Shown piece by piece: positions 55,911 through 64,000 of a stretch of DNA of 64,000 bases (its first letter is position 1; each line of letters begins with the position of its first letter). The notes under the pieces were generated by a model. It had not been told where the DNA came from, made no database searches, and worked only from the letters and a program-made list of their open reading frames with translations. The position numbers and the translations under genes were made by a program. Origin of the DNA: Agrilactobacillus composti DSM 18527 = JCM 14202 (GTDB lineage Bacteria; Bacillota; Bacilli; Lactobacillales; Lactobacillaceae); assembly GCF_001436375.1 (NCBI RefSeq), contig NZ_AZGA01000002.1, positions 248,001 through 312,000 of the forward strand. The letters run 5' to 3'.

Positions 55911-56105
55911 ATCTTATTACCTCCAAATTATTAAAAATCGCTCATATAGCGTAGTGTTAATCTACGCTCTTTTTCACAAGCTGTCAACTATTTATACTCA
56001 AAAAGTTTGAATTTGGCGTTTTAAGTTTCATAACACTTGTGATTTTTAAAAATACTATCCTAATTTTAATCTAATGTTTCGGCAACTCCTAAGATAAGGG
56101 TCTGG

Positions 56106-56111
56106 TATAAT
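56106..56111 (+). promoter_or_regulatory. Extended -10 promoter of the BRCT gene
   Basis: TGGTATAAT (perfect TATAAT at 56106-56111 with upstream TG), 31 nt before the start. Confidence 0.6.
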
Positions 56112-56142
56112 TAAAGTTAAGTCAAGAAACGAGGCAGATATT

Positions 56143-56427
56143 ATGAACTTAACTGGTGCCCAGGTCGCCGTCACCGGCAAACTTGAAACAATGACCCTCC
56201 ATGAATGTTTGACCCTACTCAACATTATTCATGCAAAACCCCAAAGTCATGTCAATCGCCAAACAAATTACCTCATCGTTGGGACCATTCGCAAGAACAT
56301 GTTTGAATCCCCAGAAACCACCCGGCTACAACTGGCCAAAAGTTATGGTGCTCAAATCATCTCGGAAAAAGACTTCTTAACTTGGGTCATCGCCTATTTA
56401 GAAAAGATGCGGCAAAATATCACCTAA
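56143..56427 (+). CDS. Stand-alone BRCT domain protein
   Basis: A 94-residue protein made almost entirely of one BRCT domain (LTGAQVAVTGKLETMTLHEC ... NYLIVGTIRKNMFESPETTRLQLAKSYGAQIISEKDFLTWV), close in pattern to the C-terminal BRCT of NAD-dependent DNA ligase. Such domains bind DNA ends or phosphoproteins; no catalytic part is present. Role unknown, possibly DNA repair. Confidence 0.85.
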   Translation: MNLTGAQVAVTGKLETMTLHECLTLLNIIHAKPQSHVNRQTNYLIVGTIRKNMFESPETTRLQLAKSYGAQIISEKDFLTWVIAYLEKMRQNIT

Positions 56428-56447
56428 AACCGGCTAATTTTTGCTCA

Positions 56448-56500
56448 TTTAAAAAACTATGGCCTAGGTCTTTAAATCAAAGCCCAGTCATAGTTTTATT
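56448..56500. terminator. Bidirectional terminator between the BRCT and yagU genes
   Basis: AAAAACTATGGCC ... AGTCATAGTTTTATTTTT inverted repeat. Confidence 0.8.
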
Positions 56501-56501
56501 T

Positions 56502-57011
56502 TTAATCTTGATCTTGATGTAATGCCGTCATGCGTTCATAAAAAGTATTGCCAATGGCATCAATACTCCACATCCACAGCATGTGCCCCAGGGCTTCTGA
56601 GACGTGCTCTTCAACAGGTTGATCCGCGGCAGCCGGAATGACACCCATTTTTGGCAAGGTGTACAAGTGGGCCCCGGCCCAAGCCGCCAGACCAAAGAAC
56701 AAACCATGGCCAGTTTTAATAATTGGGAAATAATGGCCTAAGACGGTATAGGCAATCCCAAAGCCGGTGGAAAATGTGTAATGTACTAAATAGCTAGGCC
56801 AAGGTAAATCATGGCCATTATAGCTATAGGTGGCGTGGGCAGCTTCTGGACTGATGCCCATCATCTCTAACGTCCGTTGGGGCGGATTGGTGGCATCCCT
56901 AGCTGGGGTTCTAGGCGGGAGTATATTTTCCCACCCCATCTTGACCATACCTGCCACAATACCAGCAGCCGTTCCCGCGGCAACTGCGGACCAAATATTA
57001 AATTTTGCCAT
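56502..57011 (-). CDS. YagU family membrane protein (DUF1440)
   Basis: A 169-residue protein with about four hydrophobic segments (VAAGTAAGIVAGMVKMGWE; VHYTFSTGFGIAYTVLGHYF; GLFFGLAAWAGAHL) and the PPR.P...NPP motif typical of YagU/DUF1440. E. coli YagU is linked to acid resistance. Expressed alone. Confidence 0.88.
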   Translation of the reverse strand: MAKFNIWSAVAAGTAAGIVAGMVKMGWENILPPRTPARDATNPPQRTLEMMGISPEAAHATYSYNGHDLPWPSYLVHYTFSTGFGIAYTVLGHYFPIIKTGHGLFFGLAAWAGAHLYTLPKMGVIPAAADQPVEEHVSEALGHMLWMWSIDAIGNTFYERMTALHQDQD

Positions 57012-57187
57012 AACACAACCTCCTGTCTTTAAAATCGATTATACAACTGATACCCACTAATTTGAAAATGAAACGCTGGCTGGCCGTCCAAAATCTACTG
57101 AAAGCGGTATAATTGAATTGTAGGGATATCTATTGCAGTTTATGTTGTGGTGGACCTGAATTTTCAAAAGAATATGTCCTGATAAAT

Positions 57188-57227
57188 AAAAAAACACCGC
57201 TGATTCCAAGGAATCAACAGTGTTTAT
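57188..57227 (-). terminator. Terminator after tRNA-Leu
   Basis: AACACTGTTGATTCC/GGAATCAGCGGTGTT stem followed by seven T on the minus strand. Confidence 0.92.
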
Positions 57228-57231
57228 CTGA

Positions 57232-57316
57232 TGCCGGCGGCAGGAATCGAACCTGTACGGGATAAAATCCCACAGCGACCTGAACGCTGCGCGTCTGCCA
57301 GTTCCGCCACGCCGGC
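57232..57316 (-). tRNA. tRNA-Leu, anticodon CAG
   Basis: An 85-nt class II tRNA on the minus strand: acceptor GCCGGCG/CGCCGGC, anticodon arm CAGCG-TTCAGGT-CGCTG with anticodon CAG, a long variable arm TGGGATTTTATCCCG and T-loop GGTTCGATTCC. CCA is not encoded. Confidence 0.95.
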
Positions 57317-57384
57317 AACAACATATTATATTTTACCAGAAATTTCAGAAATGAAAAGCATTAATTTAAGGAGTTTGAATAAAT

Positions 57385-58236
57385 ATGCCAAAAATTGATT
57401 TAAAATTCACTAAAAGTGTCATCACCAAACGTCCCGAAAACAGTTATAAAGGTAATTTCGGACGTATCTTAGTCATTGGCGGTAACGCAAACTTTGGCGG
57501 GGCGATTATCATGAGTGCGTCAGCGGCGGTGTATGCCGGGGCGGGTCTGGTCACCACCGCCACGGAACCTAGCAACTTTACAGCCTTACATAGTCGCCTG
57601 CCAGAAAGCATGGTGGTGGACTACAGCGATGAAACTTATCTTAAAGAACTTATCCCCACGATGAATGTCCTGGTGATCGGACCGGGGCTGGGCACGAGTG
57701 CTAAAAGTTTGCAGATTTTAAATTTTGTGCTGGGCCAAGTCTCCGCTGAGCAAAGCTTAATTATTGATGGGTCAGCCATCACGTTGATTGCCGAACACCA
57801 CCTCCCCTTCCCCACAGCACCAAAACTCATCTTTACGCCCCATCAAATGGAGTGGCAACGCCTCAGCCAAATTGCCATTGCTGATCAAACTGACGACCAA
57901 AATCAAGCTGTCCTGGCTCAATGGCGGCAACACAATCCCAACATCACATTGGTGCTCAAAGCCCACCGGACCAAAGTCTATTTGCCAGACAATAGTGTCT
58001 GGGAAAATACCGCTGGTAACCCTGGTATGGCCACTGGGGGCTCAGGGGACACCCTCACAGGCATTTTAGCCGCTTGTGTGGGCCAATTCCAGCCGGCAGA
58101 CAAAGCGGTACTGGCGGGGGTTTATATTCACAGTGACATTGCCGACGAATTAACCGATGATGGCAATTACGTCACGTTACCTCAAGAGATCATCCCGCTC
58201 CTGCCGAAATTCATGGGGCGTCTGGCGTCGGATTAG
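57385..58236 (+). CDS. nnrD: ADP-dependent NAD(P)H-hydrate dehydratase
   Basis: A 283-residue YjeF C-terminal-type (ribokinase-like) enzyme that repairs hydrated NAD(P)H. Motifs: GNFGRILVIGGNANFGGA, VIGPGLGT, and the nucleotide motif NPGMATGGSGDTLTGILAA. TPHQMEWQRL stands in for the usual TPHPGE. No epimerase (YjeF N) domain is fused. Its end overlaps the convergent rsuA-like gene by 26 nt. Confidence 0.94.
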   Translation: MPKIDLKFTKSVITKRPENSYKGNFGRILVIGGNANFGGAIIMSASAAVYAGAGLVTTATEPSNFTALHSRLPESMVVDYSDETYLKELIPTMNVLVIGPGLGTSAKSLQILNFVLGQVSAEQSLIIDGSAITLIAEHHLPFPTAPKLIFTPHQMEWQRLSQIAIADQTDDQNQAVLAQWRQHNPNITLVLKAHRTKVYLPDNSVWENTAGNPGMATGGSGDTLTGILAACVGQFQPADKAVLAGVYIHSDIADELTDDGNYVTLPQEIIPLLPKFMGRLASD

Positions 58237-58945
58237 TTTGAAGAGCCGCAAGTTCCGCCGATGTTAATGGCCGATAAGCCCCTGGTTCCAAATCTTCATC
58301 CAGCTTTAAGCTCCCCATCTGAATGCGTTTCAAAGTCACCACGGCTTTATCCACCGCCTCAAACATGCGCTTGACTTGATGGAACTTACCCTCGGCAATC
58401 TGCACGTGGATCAAGGTCTGATTGGCAACTGCATCAAATGTTATTATTTCAAGTTGGGCGGGTTGTGCCAAAAAGTCTTCTAACTGAATGCCCTGGGCAA
58501 ACCGTTTTACATCTGTGGCAGTTACTTCCCCAGCAATTAAAGCTTCATAAATTTTAGGGACATGTTTTTTGGGGCTTAAAATACGATGGGCCAATTGACC
58601 ATCATTGGATAAAATCAACAATCCCGTTGTATCTTTATCTAAACGGCCGACCGGAAATAAGTCTTCCCTAAAGTCATCTGGCTGCAATAAATCCAGGACC
58701 GTGGCATCAAATTTATCCCGAGTGGCTGAGACCACGTCTTGGGGTTTATTCATTTCATAATAAAATAAAGCTTGATAGGTAATCGCGATACCGTCGACTT
58801 GGACTGTATCAGCATTTTCATCAACCTGTAGTTTAGGGGTTTTGGCCAAGATTTCGTTGACCTGAACCCTCTTTTGTTTGATCAATAATTTGACATCCTT
58901 ACGCGAATAAGGGGTCACATCAGCTAAATATTTATCTAAGCGCAT
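58211..58945 (-). CDS. rsuA: 16S rRNA pseudouridine synthase, RsuA/RluB family
   Basis: A 244-residue protein: N-terminal S4 RNA-binding domain (MRLDKYLADVTPYSRKDVKLLIK) and catalytic domain with VGRLDKDTTGLLILSNDG (catalytic Asp) and KFHQVKRMFEAVDK. RsuA (16S U516) is more likely than RluB by length. Probably cotranscribed with the flippase gene 9 nt upstream. Confidence 0.93.
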   Translation of the reverse strand: MRLDKYLADVTPYSRKDVKLLIKQKRVQVNEILAKTPKLQVDENADTVQVDGIAITYQALFYYEMNKPQDVVSATRDKFDATVLDLLQPDDFREDLFPVGRLDKDTTGLLILSNDGQLAHRILSPKKHVPKIYEALIAGEVTATDVKRFAQGIQLEDFLAQPAQLEIITFDAVANQTLIHVQIAEGKFHQVKRMFEAVDKAVVTLKRIQMGSLKLDEDLEPGAYRPLTSAELAALQTNPTPDAP

Positions 58946-58954
58946 AAAATCTCC

Positions 58955-60625
58955 TTACTTAATTTTTAAAATTCGGCGTAATATATCCACCCGCGGGCCT
59001 AAAATGCGATCGGCTAACTTGGTCTTTAACGTCAGCAGTGCATAAATCCAAACCCCTGTGATCACGCCTAATCCTAGTGGGAAAATAGTATAAGTTCGCA
59101 CATTAGGATCAATGAGGACGGCAATGATTTTAACGACAATGGTCACGGCAATTAACATAATGGTGGAGAAAATGACAATACCAAAACTGCGGCGCAGCAA
59201 ACGGCCGGTATTAAAGCCGTAGAGTTTATCCAAGGCCCGCAGCATTAACCCACAGGTCACGACAATGCCTAAGCAAGTGGCAATCATCGGCCCAAAGACT
59301 TTAAAAAGTGCAATCATCGGATATTGCATCACTGCTTTGACAGCAAAACCCACTAACAAATAAATAATTGCCTTTTTGTTCATGTACAAGCCTTGCAAAA
59401 TAGCTGCTAATACTGTAAAAAGCCCTAAGAAAATGGCTAAATAACAATAAAACTGTAAGACGTACGTATCTAAGTCAGGATTGGCGCCATAAAATAAGGT
59501 ATATACCGGCTTAGCTAACGCTGATAGCCCAAAGGCAGCAGGCACCATGACGAACAAAAATAGCTCCAAGGCATCATTGATCTGCTTACGAATACCCTTG
59601 AAATCTTTTTGAGCATGAGCCCCAGATAACAAAGGCACCACGGTCAAGGATAAAGCGGTGGCCAAAGAAATAATGATCATCACCAATTTTTGAGCATTGA
59701 AGTTAAAAATGGCAAAGTAGTTATCCAACTGGGTTTGGGTGGCATTGACCACGGAAGCCATCATTGGATAGAAACTATACTGATCAAAAATTTGGAAGAA
59801 GGTAATACCACTATCCAAGATGATAAAAGGAATGGCCTGGTGGATAATCTGGCGAATAATCTCACCGGTGGAAATGTCCACAGCATTGGCACTGCCGGCG
59901 GCTAAATCATCCAGTTCTGGTTTACGCCGCATATAATACCACACTAGCACGGCAATCCCACATAGTGCCCCAATAAAGGCCGCAAAGGTAGACTGGGTCA
60001 CCGCACTGACATAATTGCCATGTTGGACTCGCATAATTAAGAAAGTAGCCAATAACATATAAATGACCCGACCCAGTTGTTCGAAGAACTGGGACAAGGC
60101 CGAAGGTGCCATTTCATTGTATCCTTGGAAAAATCCCCGGGTAATACTCATCACTGGGATCACCAGTAACGCAAAACTCAAGGCGCGATACAAGGGAATC
60201 GTTCTGGTATCAATCTTCCAAGTGGCGATATCCACCACTGAAAAAATCGGTGCCCCAAAGAACAGTACCACAGCTCCAATGAAGCCAAATAAGGCCATGA
60301 TTTTTAAGCCTTGGCGATACAAACGCTGCCCTAAGGCATACTCATTTAAAGAATTATAATGGGCCACTTGTTTAGATATTGCACCAGGAATCCCTGCTGC
60401 TGAGATCACCAAGAACAAACTATAGACGTTATAACCCTTGGAGAAAATGGCGTTCCCTGATTGGAAATCCGCCCCCATCCAAATGGTCCAGGGGATAATA
60501 TATAACGCCCCTAAAACCCGTGAAAAAACACTGCCCGCTGTAATCCAAGCTGAGCCCTTTATTAAAGAACCATGGGCATCGATTTGTGATTGCTTATTTT
60601 CAGTTGTTGCTGGCTGCTTGGCCAT
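58955..60625 (-). CDS. murJ: Lipid II flippase-type MOP exporter (MurJ/YtgP)
   Basis: A ~556-residue polytopic protein with about 14 membrane helices of the MATE/MOP polysaccharide transporter superfamily. GSAWITAGSVFSRVLGALYIIPW at the start is typical of the YtgP/SpoVB group; YtgP is the streptococcal/bacillar MurJ. ATG at 60625 with AAAGGAG upstream; the eight-residue upstream extension covers that site and is rejected. Confidence 0.88.
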   Translation of the reverse strand: MAKQPATTENKQSQIDAHGSLIKGSAWITAGSVFSRVLGALYIIPWTIWMGADFQSGNAIFSKGYNVYSLFLVISAAGIPGAISKQVAHYNSLNEYALGQRLYRQGLKIMALFGFIGAVVLFFGAPIFSVVDIATWKIDTRTIPLYRALSFALLVIPVMSITRGFFQGYNEMAPSALSQFFEQLGRVIYMLLATFLIMRVQHGNYVSAVTQSTFAAFIGALCGIAVLVWYYMRRKPELDDLAAGSANAVDISTGEIIRQIIHQAIPFIILDSGITFFQIFDQYSFYPMMASVVNATQTQLDNYFAIFNFNAQKLVMIIISLATALSLTVVPLLSGAHAQKDFKGIRKQINDALELFLFVMVPAAFGLSALAKPVYTLFYGANPDLDTYVLQFYCYLAIFLGLFTVLAAILQGLYMNKKAIIYLLVGFAVKAVMQYPMIALFKVFGPMIATCLGIVVTCGLMLRALDKLYGFNTGRLLRRSFGIVIFSTIMLIAVTIVVKIIAVLIDPNVRTYTIFPLGLGVITGVWIYALLTLKTKLADRILGPRVDILRRILKIK

Positions 60626-60657
60626 TATCCGGTCTCCTTTTAAACACATTAAACTTC

Positions 60658-60686
60658 ATTGTAATTTATAAATTCCCCTTTGACAA
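60658..60686 (-). promoter_or_regulatory. Promoter of murJ-rsuA
   Basis: Minus strand -35 TTGTCA (60681-60686), 17-nt spacer, -10 TACAAT (60658-60663). A consensus DnaA box TTATCCACA lies just upstream (60700-60708, plus strand). Confidence 0.75.
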
Positions 60687-60707
60687 TGAGAACCAGAAGT
60701 TATCCAC

Positions 60708-60757
60708 AAAAAAATATGAAGCTGTTTCAAAACTAATGTTTTGAAACAGCTTCATTG
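60708..60757 (-). terminator. Terminator of the queT operon
   Basis: A 16-bp perfect stem (GAAGCTGTTTCAAAAC and complement, 5-nt loop) followed by a T-run on the minus strand. Confidence 0.95.
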
Positions 60758-60771
60758 TTATTTTAACAGCT

Positions 60772-61536
60772 CTATTGTTCGATCCAACCGCCGTCAATTG
60801 GAATCACTGCCCCATGAATAAAGTCGGCACCGTGACTTAGCATGAATAAAGTCACCAAAGCCACCTCTTGGGCATGCCCCCAACGTCTAGCCGGCGTCTG
60901 GTCGGCAACAGTCTTAGCCATCGCCCCATCCCCAGTAAAATCAGCGGCATTCATCGGTGTATCAATGGCTCCTGGGGCGAGACAATTAGCACTAAGGCCA
61001 TATTTGGCGTAATCATAGTCCAATTGTTTGGTGTAGCCGATGACCGCATGCTTAGCGGCGGTGTAAACAGCTCCGCCACCGCCAGCCACTAAGCCGGCAA
61101 TAGAGGCCATATTTAAGATTTTACCGGATTTGCGGGCTAACATCCCCGGTAAAATCGCATTCGTCAATACAAATTGACTTCGTAAATCTGTTTGCATAAA
61201 TTGATCCCATTGGGCTAAAGTTGTCTGCAAAGATGGTCGGTAGTCATCTAAGATGCCCGCAGTATTTAATAAAAAATCCACTTGCGGCGACTCGCTCAAG
61301 ATATCGGCCGCAATTCTCCGTAATTCTATGTCGTTACTGATATCGCACTGGTATATTTTCAATAATTGCGGATAGCGCTGTTGCAACTGTTGTAATGGTT
61401 CAGAAAGCTGGCGATCAATCCCTGCACAATGGGTCCCTTGGGCTAAAAGCAATTCGGTTTGTGCCAAGCCAATGCCGGAGCCACTGCCAGTGATAATGCT
61501 GTACTTATCGGCCAGTTCAGGATATGTTGGTGCCAT
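60772..61536 (-). CDS. Short-chain dehydrogenase/reductase
   Basis: A 254-residue classical SDR: cofactor loop ITGSGSGIGLAQTELL, NTAGILDD, catalytic Ser/Tyr/Lys in MASIAGLVAGGGGAVYTAAKH, and the C-terminal GAVIPIDGGW. FabG-like by sequence, but its lone place after queT and the DUF2829 gene does not support a fatty acid role. Its ATG overlaps the previous stop by 1 nt. Confidence 0.9.
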   Translation of the reverse strand: MAPTYPELADKYSIITGSGSGIGLAQTELLLAQGTHCAGIDRQLSEPLQQLQQRYPQLLKIYQCDISNDIELRRIAADILSESPQVDFLLNTAGILDDYRPSLQTTLAQWDQFMQTDLRSQFVLTNAILPGMLARKSGKILNMASIAGLVAGGGGAVYTAAKHAVIGYTKQLDYDYAKYGLSANCLAPGAIDTPMNAADFTGDGAMAKTVADQTPARRWGHAQEVALVTLFMLSHGADFIHGAVIPIDGGWIEQ

Positions 61537-61760
61537 TAATCTACTAAGCGCCAGTCGTCTGCTAAAATATCACAGACAGTGGGTTGAAACATGGATAATG
61601 CAGGTGTCTCTTTGGTGCGAATTAAAAAATAAGGGGTAACAGCTTCCCCAGCTTCAACGGGTTGCTGTACTTCAAAAATATAAAGCTCAGAACCGCCCCA
61701 CCCCTGGCGAATCGCTTTTTTACCCTGCTTAATTTCAGGCAAGATTTCTTCAAAAGTCAT
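61536..61760 (-). CDS. DUF2829 (Tad2-like) protein
   Basis: A 74-residue protein with the DUF2829 pattern: MTFEEILPEIKQGKKAIRQGW at the start, YIFEVQQP, then PYFLIRT and DILADDWRLVD. The phage Thoeris anti-defence protein Tad2 belongs to DUF2829 and binds a signalling ADP-ribose derivative. This copy is chromosomal and in a metabolic operon. The ATG at 61760 with AGGAG 9 nt upstream is preferred to the TTG before it. Confidence 0.85.
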   Translation of the reverse strand: MTFEEILPEIKQGKKAIRQGWGGSELYIFEVQQPVEAGEAVTPYFLIRTKETPALSMFQPTVCDILADDWRLVD

Positions 61761-61772
61761 CAATACACACTC

Positions 61773-62267
61773 CTAATCTGAAAGGGCCACACGCTTTTGT
61801 ACCACATAAATAACCACCGCACCAATCAATAGCGATACAAATTCCCCGAGGGCAACTGTGCCATATGTTGGCCAAAATGGCAATTTATTAACTACCATTA
61901 ACTCTAAGGCGACACTAAAGGTCATCAGGGTACAAATAATCGTGCTGGTCATTAATCTAGCGGCCACTGATTTAAAGCGCTTCGCGATGAAATAACTCAA
62001 ACTAGTCATCACCAACGTTCCCAGTGAGCCAAAAATGATATCGATAATACCCAATGGCGAAACAATATTGGCTAAAGCACAACCAATAGTTAGTGCAATA
62101 ATATAACGCTTGTTGAAAACGGCTAGATGATTAAATCCCTCGGCTAAACGCAACTGAATCGCCCCATAACTTAACGGCGCGATCAACAAAGTGACAGCCA
62201 CATATAATGCAGCGACAACGGCAATTTTTGTAAGTTCTAATGTATTATGGGCAACTTTGTCCACCAT
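61773..62267 (-). CDS. queT: Queuosine precursor ECF transporter S component QueT
   Basis: A ~164-residue membrane protein with about five or six helices, matching QueT (ELTKIAVVAALYVAVTLLIAPLSYGAIQLRLAEGFN; FGSLGTLVMTSLSYFIAKR, split for landmark). QueT is the substrate-binding subunit that, with the shared ECF energy module, imports queuine or preQ1-type precursors. The ATG at 62267 follows AAGGAGG; the 18-codon upstream extension covers the riboswitch and is rejected. Confidence 0.92.
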   Translation of the reverse strand: MVDKVAHNTLELTKIAVVAALYVAVTLLIAPLSYGAIQLRLAEGFNHLAVFNKRYIIALTIGCALANIVSPLGIIDIIFGSLGTLVMTSLSYFIAKRFKSVAARLMTSTIICTLMTFSVALELMVVNKLPFWPTYGTVALGEFVSLLIGAVVIYVVQKRVALSD

Positions 62268-62275
62268 AAAAATTT

Positions 62276-62314
62276 CCTCCTTAGTTTTTTTAGGTGGGAT
62301 TTTGCGAACCACCA
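62276..62314 (-). promoter_or_regulatory. preQ1-I riboswitch
   Basis: The minus-strand leader has the preQ1-I pattern: stem GGTGG/CCACC enclosing TTCGCAAAATC, followed by the A-rich tail TAAAAAAACTAAGGAGG. The end of the aptamer merges with the queT ribosome site, so preQ1 should block translation. Confidence 0.9.
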
Positions 62315-62339
62315 CGCTCAAAAAAATTAAACCTTATTT

Positions 62340-62345
62340 AGTATA
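62340..62345 (-). promoter_or_regulatory. -10 box of the queT operon
   Basis: TATACT on the minus strand preceded by TGC (extended -10), ~25 nt before the riboswitch; the -35 (TTTAAA) is weak. Confidence 0.55.
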
Positions 62346-62388
62346 GCAAAAGCCCGCCAACTTTTAAACTTTAAATAGCTTTCACAAT

Positions 62389-62430
62389 AAAAAGAAGTTG
62401 CAGCAATCTTTTTGCGCACAACTTCTTTTC
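62389..62430 (-). terminator. leuS terminator
   Basis: GAAGTTG...CAACTTC stem with an inner GCGC/GCTGC part and a T-run on the minus strand, 13 nt after leuS. Confidence 0.88.
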
Positions 62431-62442
62431 AAATTGAGTTTG

Positions 62443-64000
62443 TTATTTGGCGACGATGTTGACGATCTTATTTGGCACAACGATCATCTTTTTAACATCT
62501 TTATCACTTAAGAACTTCTCCACATGTTCATCAGCTAAAGCCAGTTCCTTAAGTTTAGCTTCATCGGTATCCCGGGCAACTTTTAACTTGCCCCGAACTT
62601 TCCCATTCACTTGCACAATGACTTCAACTTCATCAGCTACCAAATATTTTTCATCGTAAGTTGGCCAAGTGGCATAAGTCAAGGTTTCATCATGACCTAA
62701 TTTCTGCCAAATTTCCTCCATCATATGGGGGGCGATTGGCGCCAGCATCTTCACCAAGCCTTCAATATAATCCACTGGTAAAGCATCAGCTTTGCCAGCT
62801 TCATTGACGAAGACCATCATTTGTGAAATGGCCGTGTTAAAGTGCAAGGCATCATAGTCTTCAGTAACTTTCTTAACAGTTTGATGATAAACCACTGTCA
62901 ACGTCCCATCATTTTCAGTGGTCACGTGATCACGCAGTTTGCCTTCATCGTCAATAATCAAGCGCCAAACCCGGTCCAAGAACTTCCGAGCCCCAGAAAG
63001 GCCCTCTTCACTCCAAGGAATAGCGGCATCCAGTGGCCCCATGAACATTTCATAAAGCCGCAAGGTATCAGCCCCATATTGGTCGACAACATCATCTGGA
63101 TTAACCACGTTGCCTTTAGACTTAGACATCTTTTCGTGGTTTTTACCTAAAATCATCCCTTGATTATATAGACGTTGGAACGGTTCTGGTGTTGGCACCA
63201 CACCGATATCATATAAGAACTTGTGCCAGAAACGGGCATACAGTAAATGTAACACGGCATGTTCCGCCCCACCAATGTATAAATCTACTGGCATCCAGGC
63301 TTTTAACTTATCATAATCTGCTAAAGCTTCTTTATTATGGGGGTCCACAAAGCGCAAGAAGTACCAAGAGCTCCCAGCCCACTGTGGCATGGTATTGGTT
63401 TCCCGACGACCCTTGCGGCCATTTTTATCCACCACGTTGACCCAATCGTCCAGGTTTGCTAAAGGACTCTCCACAGAGCCTGACGGTTTAACATCAGGTG
63501 TCTCAGGCAGGATCAAAGGCAATTCTTCTTCAGGAACGAGTGTGGTTTCCCCATCTTCCCAGTGGATAATTGGAATAGGTTCGCCCCAATAACGTTGCCG
63601 TGAGAATAACCAATCCCGCAGGCGATAATTCACTTTCTTGCCGCCAACTTTATGGTCTTCAAGCCAAGCTAACATCTTAGCTTTCCCGTCTTCTAGACCA
63701 GTACCATTTAAGAATTCCGAATTAATATGGACGCCTTCACCAGTAAATGCGGCCTCATCGGTATTGCCACCTTCTAAAACTGGTACGATCGGCAAGTCAA
63801 ATTTCTTAGCAAAAGCATAGTCCCGTTCATCATGGGCGGGTACGGCCATGATAGCCCCCGTGCCATAACTACCTAAAACGTAATCAGAGATCCAAATTGG
63901 GATTTCCTTTTGATTCACTGGATTAATGGCGTAAGCACCGGTGAAGACCCCAGTTTTTTCCTTGTTCAAATCAGTCCGATCTAAATCACTCTTATGCGCA
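62443..64000 (-). CDS. leuS: Leucyl-tRNA synthetase, C-terminal part
   Basis: About 519 codons of a class I synthetase; the 5' part runs off the right edge, and the frame remains open to base 64000. Seen here are the end of the CP1 editing domain ([25 protein letters not shown]), the catalytic core ([33 protein letters not shown]), the anticodon-binding helical domain and the C-terminal domain. It charges tRNA-Leu, one copy of which lies at 57232. Confidence 0.97.
   Translation of the reverse strand, partial: AHKSDLDRTDLNKEKTGVFTGAYAINPVNQKEIPIWISDYVLGSYGTGAIMAVPAHDERDYAFAKKFDLPIVPVLEGGNTDEAAFTGEGVHINSEFLNGTGLEDGKAKMLAWLEDHKVGGKKVNYRLRDWLFSRQRYWGEPIPIIHWEDGETTLVPEEELPLILPETPDVKPSGSVESPLANLDDWVNVVDKNGRKGRRETNTMPQWAGSSWYFLRFVDPHNKEALADYDKLKAWMPVDLYIGGAEHAVLHLLYARFWHKFLYDIGVVPTPEPFQRLYNQGMILGKNHEKMSKSKGNVVNPDDVVDQYGADTLRLYEMFMGPLDAAIPWSEEGLSGARKFLDRVWRLIIDDEGKLRDHVTTENDGTLTVVYHQTVKKVTEDYDALHFNTAISQMMVFVNEAGKADALPVDYIEGLVKMLAPIAPHMMEEIWQKLGHDETLTYATWPTYDEKYLVADEVEVIVQVNGKVRGKLKVARDTDEAKLKELALADEHVEKFLSDKDVKKMIVVPNKIVNIVAK

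Noticed and set aside
58211-58236. Frameshift or error at the nnrD/rsuA junction
   Set aside because: Both frames end cleanly; a 26-nt tail-to-tail overlap of convergent genes is normal.

Overview
The window reads as a chromosomal segment of a mannitol-using, arginine-prototrophic lactic acid bacterium (family Lactobacillaceae). The evidence is the gene order (atpBEFHAGDC, then DUF1146, mreB/mbl, epuA-like, yidD, DUF2969, rodA), strong AGGAGG-type ribosome binding sites, a methionine T-box, a preQ1-I riboswitch, the argCJBDF cluster and a PTS mannitol operon. The exact genus cannot be fixed from sequence alone. Most genes lie on the minus strand.

Layout. 1-470: start of a methionine ABC transporter ATPase gene (metN) behind a T-box. 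472-4141: lone gcvH-like gene and the cell-shape cluster. 4244-10774: complete F1Fo ATP synthase operon. 11100-18164: upp, glyA, menG, a DoxX protein, then the tdk-prfA-prmC-tsaC translation/nucleotide unit. 18320-19666: murT on the plus strand, with no gatD beside it. 19742-25255: mtlA-mtlR-mtlF-mtlD with a cre-like and an MtlR-like site, divergent from nagB. 26384-27637: a MarR-controlled unit of unknown function.

27750-36173 is the most unusual region. An apparent single operon of 11 genes encodes an HTH protein, a small membrane protein, three double-zinc-ribbon single-pass membrane proteins, one secreted protein, two zinc-ribbon/DUF805 membrane proteins and three paralogous lipoproteins. 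It diverges from an XRE repressor gene, with a perfect inverted repeat just downstream of the operon's -10 box. I do not recognise this as a described system; it looks like a repressor-controlled envelope system built by gene duplication.

36571-47189: serine hydrolase, VOC protein, LOG-family enzyme, argCJBDF with ARG boxes, a Ser-rich membrane-anchored protein and an FprA-type flavo-diiron protein. 47297-51600: a TetR-controlled heterodimeric ABC exporter with one degenerate ATP site and a 30-bp palindromic operator. 51753-57316: phosphatase, two small unknown genes, an independently transcribed tRNA-Glu(CUC), a GNAT, a solo TnpB element with a structured 3' tail (likely omega RNA), two tandem tiny paralogous genes (39 and 44 codons), a BRCT protein, a YagU protein and tRNA-Leu(CAG). 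57385-64000: nnrD, a pseudouridine synthase, a MurJ/YtgP-type flippase, and a preQ1-riboswitch operon (queT, a DUF2829/Tad2-like protein, an SDR), then the 3' part of leuS running off the right edge.
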